Assembly (NCBI GenBank): GCA_016708315.1
Contig: JADJGC010000015.1
Span: forward strand, 10,507-74,506
Reading direction: 5' to 3'
Length of the DNA: 64,000 bases
Origin: a bacterium
Lineage (GTDB): Bacteria; Zixibacteria; MSB-5A5; CAIYYT01
Shown: in pieces, positions 22,301-28,215 of the stretch
Layout of the letters: every line of letters starts with the position of its first letter
Numbering within the stretch: the stretch's first letter is position 1
The notes under the pieces: model-generated
Told to the model about the DNA's origin: nothing
The model's input: only the letters and a program-made list of their open reading frames with translations
Databases searched by the model: none
Position numbers and translations under genes: made by a program

Positions 22301-25300
22301 GCGAATGCAAGATTGGAGTTCTCGTTCACGTTCTTCGGACCGATCGCCGCCAACACCGGTCTTTGGTTACCGGCTTCGTTGACTGTTATTGCAACAACTT
22401 CGCTATCGGCAAGCACACCGTCGGAAGCAATGAACGTAACATTGTAAACACCGGCTTGGACAAAAGTCGGGTTAAAGTTGAACGTGCCCGTGCCATTGCC
22501 GTTGTTGGTGAAGTTGCCATTGAGCGGAACATTGACCGCGCTCAATACCGGAGTTCCACCATCGGCATCACTGCTGCTTACGCCGAAGTTGAGATTGGCG
22601 CCCTCAGTTACCGATCGGGGACCGACGCTCGCAAGCACCGGCGCGCGGTTGACATCATTGACAGTTATCGCGACCAATTCGCTGTCGGCAATTGCCCCAT
22701 CTGAGGCGATAAATGTCACATTGTAAACGCCCGACTGAGTGAAGCTCGGAGTAAAATTGAAGGTCGCTGTCCCGTTGCCGTTGTCGGTGTAACTTGACCC
22801 GACCGGCAGGTTTACAGCCGTCATCGTCGGCGATGTTCCGTCAGGATCAGTTGACGATGTATTGAAGTTCAGATTTGCATTTTCGTTGACGTTGCGCGGT
22901 CCGATTGCTGCAAGCACCGGCGCACGATTGACGTTGTTGACCGTAATCACAACGACCTCACTATCGGCAAGCACACCATCAGAGGCGACGAATGTCACGT
23001 TGAAGACGCCGCCCTGAGCGAAACTCGGAGTGAAGTTGAAAGTACCCGTGCCATTACCGTTGTCAATGAATGTCGCACCAGATGGCAGGTGCACCGCGCT
23101 CATGGTCGGAATCGTGCCGTCCGGATCAGTCGCTGATGAATTGAAGTTCAAATTCGCATTTTCATTGACGTTACGCGGACCGATTGCTGCCAATACCGGC
23201 GAACGGTTGACATTGTTAACCGTAATCGCAACGACCTCGCTGTCGGCCAAAGCACCATCAGAAGCGATGAATGTCACATTAACCACACCGGCTTGCGTGA
23301 AATCAGGATCAAAGTCGAACGTGCCGGTACCATTACCATTGTCGGTAAAAGTCGCATTGGCTGGGACGCCAACAGCCGTCAGAGTTGGAGTAGTCAGATC
23401 TGGATCGGAAGCCGAAACGTTGAAATTCAAATTCGCATTTTCATCAACACTCTTCGGACCGATAGCCGCCAGTACTGGAGGCAGACTCAGGTCGTTTACC
23501 GTAACGACGACCACTTCGGTGTCGCTCAGAACTCCGTCTGAAGCAATAAATCGAACGTTATAGTTGCCCGATTGCGTGAAGTCCGGATCAAAGTCAAATG
23601 TCCCCGTCCCATTGCCATTATCTGTGAAGCTCGCATTTGCGGGTACGTTCTCTGCCACCAGCGTCGGGGTCGTGCCGTCAAGATCGCTGGCACTTACCGC
23701 AAAATTGAGATTAGCGCCCTCGTTGACATTTCGGGGTCCAATCGCTGCCAGAACCGGAGCCTGATTGGTGTTGGTGACTGTGATAGCAACCACTTCGCTG
23801 TCCGCAAGCGCGCCGTCAGATGTGATAAAGGTCACGTTGAATAGGCCGCTTTGTGTGAAGTTAGGATTGAAATTGAAAGTCGCAGTGCCGTTGCCATTGT
23901 CGGTCAGAGTTGCATTTGCCGGTGTGCCAACCGCAGTAAAGGTCGGCGTTGTAGCGTCCGGATCAGAAGCAGTAATCGCAAAATTCAGATTCGCGCCCTC
24001 GGCAACATTCTTCGCACCTATGGCAGCCAATACCGGCGCACGGTTGACATTGTTAACCGTAATCGCGACTACTTCACTATCAGCAAGCGTTCCATCAGAA
24101 GCGATGAATGTGACATTGAAAACACCCGACTGAGTGAAGTTCGGCGTAAAGTTGAATGTCCCGGTACCATTGCCGTTGTTGACGAATGTCGCACCAGAAG
24201 GAAGATTCACCGCGCTCATGGTTGGCGTGGTTCCATCCGCGTCAGTTGCAGACGAGTTGAAATTCAGGTTCGCATTTTCGTTGACGTTGCGTGGTCCGAT
24301 TGTCGCCAATACCGGCGCACGATTGACATTGTTGACCGTAATCGCTACGACTTCACTATCAGCCAGCGTTCCATCAGATGCTATGAATGTGACATTGAAT
24401 ACACCGCTCTGAGTGAAATTCGGATTGAAATTGAATGTCCCGGTGCCATTGCCATTGTCCGTAAATGTCGCATTAGTCGGCACGTTGACTGCACTGAGTG
24501 CCGGTGTCGTACCATCAGCGTCTGTAGCTGAAACGCCGAAATTGAGATTGGCACCTTCGTTGACGTTGCGGGGACCAATCGATGCCAAGACCGGCGCTGA
24601 TCCGGCGCGCGCGAAGTTCACTACGAAGTAGTTCACGGAAGACGTTGTACCGCTGCTACTGGTAGCCCGCTGTAGTCTTAGGGTTGTCGTGTTTAACAAC
24701 TGGTGTGTAAACGATGACATACCGGGGTTATCGTCAGCGCTGTAACTTGTGCGCCCCCAGCTGTTGCCGTACATCGATTGATTTGCCGAAAACGCTATCG
24801 CGCGGGCGAGATTGACTGCAGATATTGTAACATCATTTTGCGTCGTCGTGCCGCTAAAGCTCGAAATGGCATTCTGGACCGTGTTGCCAATCGGAAGCTG
24901 AATCGCTTCCCAGGCAATGCTTAATGCTGCACCAGTATTGTCGCGAGTGAATTCTAATTGGGTAGCAGAATTGAATCTACCGCGAAGCATCTTTTGGCCG
25001 ATGTTGGCGGCAGTCCCGCTTGCGGCATGGTAGCTATAGAGTAAAATTGAACGGCTCAGGTCGACCGAAGAAATCGTCGGTGTAGACGTAGCTGTGCCAG
25101 TTGTCATCGACGTCAGGTTACGCTGAACGCTCGCTCCCGGGAAACTCACGACTTGCCACTCGGCATTGCCGCCCGAACCGCCGTTAGTGGCGAATTCCAG
25201 GTTCGTTGATGAAGTCAACCGCGCACGGCCAAAGTCATCATTGCTGAATCCGGTGCCAGACTTGTCTTTGCTCACAATTACAAAGCTCTCGGCAAGATTG

Positions 25301-25722
25301 ACACTTGTGATTGCCTGATTCACTGTTGCCGCACCAAGCGTCGTGGTACCGCGTTGAACCGTAACTCCTGAATCAAACTCAGCAACATACCAGCGCACGG
25401 TTACTGAACCGCTGCCGGTGTTTTTTGCCAAACGCAGATTGGTCGCACTCGTCAATTGACCGCGAACAGACCCTTCCTGGGGAGATGGCAGGCTGTTTCG
25501 TTCGCTGAATATCAAAATCGACTTGGTGAGATCAACTGAAGTGATCGTGACATTCTGCGTCGCCGCTGTAAATGTCACTTCGCCCGTCTGAACATTCTTT
25601 ACTGAGGCCGCTTGCGAGTTGCTTCCGAGGAAGAGCAACATTGTGGTTACATAAACCAAAAGCGGCAGGCGAGGAAACCGGCCGTGAATCGTTCGTTTCT
25701 GCATAGCATTACCAATCTGCAT
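13384..25722 (-). CDS. Giant secreted protein of 37 tandem Ig/cadherin-like repeats
   Basis: A 4,112-residue protein starting at ATG 25722 behind GGGAG. Signal peptide 1-39 ends SNSQAAS. Residues about 40-374 form four loose repeats of about 85 residues (SVDLTKSILIFS, SVNLAESFVIVS, SVDLSRSILLYS, AVNLARAIAFSA). Residues about 375-3821 hold 37 tandem repeats of 92-95 residues; each has IGPRNVNEGANLNF, a D-D-G turn, TDNGNGTGTF and FIASDGxLADSEVVAITV. This resembles the putative-Ig (He_PIG)/cadherin-like folds of bacterial adhesins, and the Asp-rich turns suggest calcium binding (inference). A fibronectin III-like domain (about 3828-3915) and a two-copy 90-residue module (SSQSYQARFAAGFGTNF and SSQSYRSRFAAGFGTNF) end the protein at GAFPAP. 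There is no T9SS tail or dockerin, so the means of attachment is unknown. An extended fibre or adhesin is likely. Confidence 0.9.
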   Translation of the reverse strand: MQIGNAMQKRTIHGRFPRLPLLVYVTTMLLFLGSNSQAASVKNVQTGEVTFTAATQNVTITSVDLTKSILIFSERNSLPSPQEGSVRGQLTSATNLRLAKNTGSGSVTVRWYVAEFDSGVTVQRGTTTLGAATVNQAITSVNLAESFVIVSKDKSGTGFSNDDFGRARLTSSTNLEFATNGGSGGNAEWQVVSFPGASVQRNLTSMTTGTATSTPTISSVDLSRSILLYSYHAASGTAANIGQKMLRGRFNSATQLEFTRDNTGAALSIAWEAIQLPIGNTVQNAISSFSGTTTQNDVTISAVNLARAIAFSANQSMYGNSWGRTSYSADDNPGMSSFTHQLLNTTTLRLQRATSSSGTTSSVNYFVVNFARAGSAPVLASIGPRNVNEGANLNFGVSATDADGTTPALSAVNVPTNATFTDNGNGTGTFNFNPNFTQSGVFNVTFIASDGTLADSEVVAITVNNVNRAPVLATIGPRNVNENANLNFNSSATDADGTTPTMSAVNLPSGATFVNNGNGTGTFNFTPNFTQSGVFNVTFIASDGTLADSEVVAITVNNVNRAPVLAAIGAKNVAEGANLNFAITASDPDATTPTFTAVGTPANATLTDNGNGTATFNFNPNFTQSGLFNVTFITSDGALADSEVVAITVTNTNQAPVLAAIGPRNVNEGANLNFAVSASDLDGTTPTLVAENVPANASFTDNGNGTGTFDFDPDFTQSGNYNVRFIASDGVLSDTEVVVVTVNDLSLPPVLAAIGPKSVDENANLNFNVSASDPDLTTPTLTAVGVPANATFTDNGNGTGTFDFDPDFTQAGVVNVTFIASDGALADSEVVAITVNNVNRSPVLAAIGPRNVNENANLNFNSSATDPDGTIPTMSAVHLPSGATFIDNGNGTGTFNFTPSFAQGGVFNVTFVASDGVLADSEVVVITVNNVNRAPVLAAIGPRNVNENANLNFNTSSTDPDGTSPTMTAVNLPVGSSYTDNGNGTATFNFTPSFTQSGVYNVTFIASDGAIADSELVAITVNDVNRAPVLASVGPRSVTEGANLNFGVSSSDADGGTPVLSAVNVPLNGNFTNNGNGTGTFNFNPTFVQAGVYNVTFIASDGVLADSEVVAITVNEAGNQRPVLAAIGPKNVNENSNLAFATSATDLDGTNPAMTVVGLPLNATYTDNGNGTASFSFTPDFTQSGVHNLIFIASDGLLADSETVAITVNNVNLAPVLAAIGPKNVNENANLNFGVSASDPDVTTPVLTALNVPLNATFSDNGNGTGTFDFNPSFTQSGVFNVTFIASDGALADSEVVAITVNNVNRAPVLASVGPRNVDEGANLNFAISASDADGATPTLTALGVPTNATFTDNGNGSGTFDFDPDFSQSGVFNVTFIASDGSLADSEVVAITVNNVNRAPVLAAIGSRNVSEGNNLNFNISSSDPDGAIPVLTAENVPLNATFTDNGNGTGTFDFDPDFTQSGIYNVRFISSDGALADSEVVAITVTDFNRAPVLAAIGPKNVNENANLNFGVSASDLDLTTPTLTAVGTPLNATFTDNGNGTGTFDFNPSFAQAGVFNVTFIASDGVAADSEVVAITVNNVNRAPVLASIGPRNVNEGANLNFVASSNDPDGNFAALSALNVPLNATFIDNGNGTGTFDFDPDFAQSGVFNVTFIASDGTLADSEVVAITVTNVNQAPVLAAIGARNVSEGDNLNFNISASDFDATTPTLTAENVPLNATFTDNGNGTGTFDFDPDFTQSGVYNVRFVASDGLLADTELVAITVTEFNRAPVLATIGPKNVNENANLNFGVSASDLDLTTPTLTAVGTPLNATFTDNGNGTGTFDFNPDFTQAGVFNVTFIASDGVAADSEIVAITVNNVNRAPVLASIGPRNVNEGAVLNFAASATDPDVTTPVMTAVGVPLNATYTDNGNGTGTFNFSPDFTQSGVFNVTFIASDGSLADSEVVAITVNNVNRAPVLATIGPRSVDEGANLNFAISSNDPDGAIPTLVAENVPLNATFTDNGNGTGTFDFDPDFTQSGIYNVRFIASDGLLADSEVVAVTVTEFNRAPVLAAIGPKSVDEGTNLNFSISGSDIDLSTPALTAIGVPANATFIDNGDGTGTFNFNPSYTQAGVINVTFIASDGALTDSEVVAITVNDINLPPVLAAIGPRNVNENANLNFGVSATDPEASIPSLTALNVPVNATFTDNGNGTGTFNFNPSFSQAGVINVTFIAFDGILADSEVVAITVNNVNRAPVLAAVGPRNVTEGANLNFVVNGSDPDGNIPTIVAQNLPLNATFADNGNGTGTFNFNPTFVQAGVYNVRFIVSDGTLADSELVAITVNEAGNQRPVLTAIGPRSVTEGQNLTFNISATDADGSLPTFSGANIPLNASLINNGNGTATFTFDPSFVQSTNYLITFIASDGVLADSEVVTITVNDAGNQRPVLAPIGPQTTGEGVLLSLVLSASDADQTIPGFIAFGLPANSSLSDNGNGTATFSFTPNFTQAAIYNVIFVAFDGSLADSETVTITVTNTNRAPVQAAIGAKSVAEGGTLSFATSATDPDGPIPVLTALNVPVNANYTNNGNGTGSFTFNPNFSQAGVYNVTFIASDGNLADSEVVAISVTGTNLTPVLASIGPRSVTEGANLTFNISATDPDGTTPTLSALSVPLNAIFVDNGNGTGTIDFDPSFIQAGVYNVTFIASDGLLADSEVVAITVNEAGNQTPVLTAIGPKSVTEGQLLTFIATASDPDQTTPTLTAVNLPAGASFVDNSNGAGSFNFTPNFTQAGVYNVSFIASDGALADTEVVAITVNEAGNQRPVLAAIGAQSATEGVTLNFAASATDADATTPLLTAVGLPINASFNDNGNGTGAFSFTPDFLQAGVYNVTFIASDGVLADSEVVVITVFDAGNQAPVLAAIGPRSVTEGANLNFNISATDADATTPSLVAQSLPANASFVDNGNGTGTFDFNPSYVQAGVYNVRFIAGDGALADTEVVAITVNEAGNQRPVLASIGAKNVNEGGNLNFGISASDLDLTVLTLSAASVPANATFTDNGNGTGTFNFSPSFTQAGVFNVTLIASDGALADSEVVAITVNQVNLSPVLAAIGPKVVAEGANLNFNATATDPDATIPTLTALNVPTNATFTDNGNGSGTLNFNPNFTQSGVYNVTFIASDGVLADSEVVAITVNGVNLPPVLAAIGPRNVNEGANLNFNVSGSDPDLSTPALSAVNVPLNATFTDNGNGTGTFNFSPNFTQAGVFNVTFIASDGALADSEVVAITVNNVNLAPVLAAIGPKVVAEGANLNFNATSTDPDATIPTLTALNVPTNATFVDNGNGSGTFDFDPDFTQGGVFNVTFVASDGVLADSEVVAITVSGVNLPPVLASIGPRNVNEGANLNFSVSGSDPDLSTPALSAVNVPLNATFTDNGNGTGTFNFSPNFTQAGVFNVTFIASDGALADSEVVAITVNNVNLSPVLANIGPRNVNEGANLNFGVSSTDPDLNFPVLTAVNVPLNATLTDNGNGTGTFDFDPSFTQAGVFNVTFIASDGALADSEVVAITVNNVNLAPVLATIGPKVVAEGANLNFSATATDPDATIPTLTALNVPTNATFTDNGNGSGTFDFDPDFTQGGVYNVTFIASDGVLADSEVVAITVSGVNLPPVLAAIGPRNVNEGANLNFSVSGSDPDLSTPALSAVNVPLNATFTDNGNGTGTFNFSPSFTQAGVFSVTFIASDGALADSEVVAITVNNVNLAPVLATIGPRNVNEGANLNFNVTASDADATTPTLTAQNLPSNSTFNDNGNGTGTFNFNPTYLQDGVYNVRFIASDGVLADTEIVAITVFDQGGSVPPGRVPDLMAQINGNAIRLTWSPISTDSVGLPTLIDRYIIYRGTRAYFNPTPAESIGGVAAAIGEFTDNDLNGADVVGDANTNYFYAVKVVDQIGRVSNVSNRVGEYDYPMVISPSTDFNLAGLPFANTGLITAQDVINSMGGTTNINTLNNYIPSSQSYQARFAAGFGTNFAVAPGSVFQVNVKTNFTWSIAGRVPDSGSTSYSILTTPTTDYSLIMIPFEFETNFLFAQDVINSIPGLLNTLNEFLPSSQSYRSRFAAGFGTNFSVKAGRVYQANAAANGAFPAP
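14258..24598 (-). repeat. Tandem array of 37 coding repeats of about 279 bases
   Basis: About 10.3 kb of head-to-tail units encode the repeats of the giant protein. Pairs and triplets of adjacent units recur as blocks (higher-order repeats). The periodicity also produces long meaningless open frames on the other strand. Confidence 0.92.
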
Positions 25723-25778
25723 CTATTACTCCCATTATCTGTGCATCACCATGCGCGCCTGCTTCAGTGCAAGCGCAT

Positions 25779-25818
25779 TCGGGAGCGAGCGCGTATGTGT
25801 ACTTCGGCTCGCTCCCGA
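25779..25818 (-). terminator. Strong hairpin between the giant gene and its upstream neighbour
   Basis: TCGGGAGCGAGC pairs perfectly with GCTCGCTCCCGA (12 bp, 16-base loop) eleven bases past the stop codon at 25829. No T-tract follows on the minus strand, so it may be an mRNA-stabilising or partial-termination hairpin that lets some transcription into the giant gene. Confidence 0.45.
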
Positions 25819-25828
25819 CGCGACTATC

Positions 25829-28111
25829 TTACTTAAGCAGAACCATCTTCTTCGTCTGCGAGTGATCTCCTATCGTAAGACGATAGAAGTAAACTCCCGA
25901 CGCGACCTTCTGCCCATCGCTCGAAATTCCGTTCCACTTGAAAGTGTGCGGACCGGCAGCTAAGGGCTCGTCCACTATAGTATTAATCGGCTGTCCGAGC
26001 AGGTTATAGACTACCAGACGCGCTTGTTTTCCTGCTGACGTCGGATTAATCTCAAATTCAATGCTCGTTTCAGGATTGAACGGGTTCGGATAGTTCTGGT
26101 TCAATGTGAAAGGTCCCGGCAACGGCGAGGTCCGGTTCAAATTCTTGACCGGAATCTGCACCGCATTCGGATCGGTCATGACAGCATATTCCAGCTTCAA
26201 ATCATCCGTGGTGATGTCAACGCCATCGTTAAGTTCAATTGGCAGTTCGAGTATGACGCCCGAACCGGAAGTCATGAACTTATTCAAGCTGAGACCCGGG
26301 TAAAGCAACACTACCAGATCGCCAAGACCGTTGTCGCTGTATTGAAGCGAAAGGTCGTTTGACAGGCCGGCTTTGCGCGGCGTACGAATATGGATTTTGT
26401 CTGGATTGTAGGAGACCTTTACTTGAACGCCGGCAATATCCGTCGGCAGTTGAGCGCTCATTTCGAGTGTCTCTGTCGATTCTCCTGAGATCGGACGACT
26501 CAGGTCAAGCTCTGCTTCGTCGCCGGTCCAGTTGCCCGGCGCCGGTGTCGTACCGCCGAATACCTGATTGATAATCGCCTGCAGATCGATGACATCAACA
26601 AACGTGTCGCGATTCATGTCGGCTGCAGTAAACTGGCGAAGATTCAAATCGATGTCGCCAATGATGTAACCCACGACAATAACCATGTCCGCGATATCGA
26701 CGCGTCCGTCACCGTTGACGTCGCCACCCGGATCAACTACGAATACACCGTTGGTGTCGGCTTCAAGCGCAATCGATGGCTGGAACGGATCAGGGCTGAT
26801 TGCCTCAAATGCGTTTTCGAATTTGATCTTCGACTGACCGACCGGCGCGCTGCCGCGAACTGTCACCCAGAAGTCTGAGATAGCCGAAGTCGGCCCGGTG
26901 ATGACTTTCTCGTTGTTGAGACCAAACGCGACCACGCGAATTCGTCCCGGTGTATCGCCGATATTGTCATAGACGGTGAAGTTCGTTAAGCGAACCGTCG
27001 GCACGAGCGAGTCGATTATCAGCACGTTCGGGTTATACACGAAGTCGTATTGGATACCGTAAACATCTCGAGTAGAAGCCAGGTTCACCGGAATACTAAT
27101 TCCAGCCAGCCCCGGCGTACCTCCGGCAATCGGACCAAGACCCGGTTTTGAGACCGTGAATATCTGATCCCCGACAATTACAACTGATCCAACGTTGATT
27201 GTGACTTGTCGCTGAGTCGCTTGCAATGGAGTATTATCGACGCAGCTGAATGTTATAATGTATTGACCAGTTTGCGACGCATTTGGCGTCCAACTGAATG
27301 TGCCGCTGGTCGAACCGTTGCCGCTCACTGAACCGCTTGATCCGAATTGCGCTCCCGACGGGAGCCCGCTGGCGCTCAGAGTAATCGGCTGCGGGGAGTT
27401 GGCATCAGAGGCTGATACTTGAAATGAAATCTGTGTGCCGGTATTGACATTATAGCTGTTCGGCGAAATTGCCGCAATCACCGGAGGCACCGGATCATCC
27501 GGATCGGGATCTATTACGACGCCGGTGTCAATATCAAGTGTACCGGAAATGATCGTCGGCAGGATTGTATTCAAACCTGAAGCGTCCGAGTACTGACATC
27601 GCCTGGGATCAGCCGAGCCAAAGAAATCGTTGGGGCTCCAGATTGTAATCTGAGTAGCGGTACCGAGAGGAATGTTCGGCTTAATTCTTACATTGAATTG
27701 GAGCACGTTCCCGCTACCGATTGGAATCGATCCAGCCGTTCCATCACCTGCCGCAATAATCGAGCCGTGGGTCGAGTCAGTCGCGGCCATGACCAAGTTC
27801 TGGAAGTTGAACACGTTCGGTATACCACGATTAATCAGCGATGTAGTGACGAAGAAAGTACCGCCATCGACCGTACCTTCGAACGTAATCTTGCTCGTAT
27901 CGATGATTACAAACGCGGTGAATCCCAATAGCGTCGCACTACCGTTGGCAATGTGCAATTTGATGGGCACCACCGTACCGGGTGCACCTTGCGTGTTTAC
28001 CACCCGAAAAGTATCTGCATCCGAAATCACCGGTTGCGCGACGGCGCTGCTGGGCGAAATCAATGCCGCCAGTGCTATCAATAGCAGGAGCGGAAGAATT
28101 CGTTTCATCAT
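25829..28111 (-). CDS. Secreted cohesin-like/dockerin protein with T9SS sorting domain
   Basis: A 760-residue protein. The tandem ATG at 28111/28108 follows AGAGG and starts a signal peptide (KRILPLLLLIALAALI, cleaved near SSAVAQ); the longer frame upstream lacks a ribosome site. A cohesin-like sandwich lies at about 30-190, an Ig-like repeat of the He_PIG type at about 210-300 (ASGLPSGAQFGSSG), a second cohesin-like sandwich at about 315-450, then a dockerin pair (GDVNGDGRVDIADMVIVVG, then DMNRDTFVDVIDLQAI), a third beta-rich domain and the T9SS domain (NQNYPNPFNPETSI, ending TKKMVLLK). Both dockerin loops keep their calcium ligands. The mix of cohesin-like and dockerin modules in one protein suggests an assembled surface structure, by inference only. 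Confidence 0.9.
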   Translation of the reverse strand: MMKRILPLLLLIALAALISPSSAVAQPVISDADTFRVVNTQGAPGTVVPIKLHIANGSATLLGFTAFVIIDTSKITFEGTVDGGTFFVTTSLINRGIPNVFNFQNLVMAATDSTHGSIIAAGDGTAGSIPIGSGNVLQFNVRIKPNIPLGTATQITIWSPNDFFGSADPRRCQYSDASGLNTILPTIISGTLDIDTGVVIDPDPDDPVPPVIAAISPNSYNVNTGTQISFQVSASDANSPQPITLSASGLPSGAQFGSSGSVSGNGSTSGTFSWTPNASQTGQYIITFSCVDNTPLQATQRQVTINVGSVVIVGDQIFTVSKPGLGPIAGGTPGLAGISIPVNLASTRDVYGIQYDFVYNPNVLIIDSLVPTVRLTNFTVYDNIGDTPGRIRVVAFGLNNEKVITGPTSAISDFWVTVRGSAPVGQSKIKFENAFEAISPDPFQPSIALEADTNGVFVVDPGGDVNGDGRVDIADMVIVVGYIIGDIDLNLRQFTAADMNRDTFVDVIDLQAIINQVFGGTTPAPGNWTGDEAELDLSRPISGESTETLEMSAQLPTDIAGVQVKVSYNPDKIHIRTPRKAGLSNDLSLQYSDNGLGDLVVLLYPGLSLNKFMTSGSGVILELPIELNDGVDITTDDLKLEYAVMTDPNAVQIPVKNLNRTSPLPGPFTLNQNYPNPFNPETSIEFEINPTSAGKQARLVVYNLLGQPINTIVDEPLAAGPHTFKWNGISSDGQKVASGVYFYRLTIGDHSQTKKMVLLK

Positions 28112-28215
28112 AGTACTACCTCTGAATAGAAAATTATATCCTGTATAAGTATCCTGCCCCGCATTCGCGGCAGGTGTATTAGTCGATTCTGTGTAGCAAA
28201 ACATTTCCCGGACCC

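Noticed and set aside
14258..24598. Possible CRISPR array
   Set aside because: The units are about 279 bases, have no spacers and are in frame with a protein.
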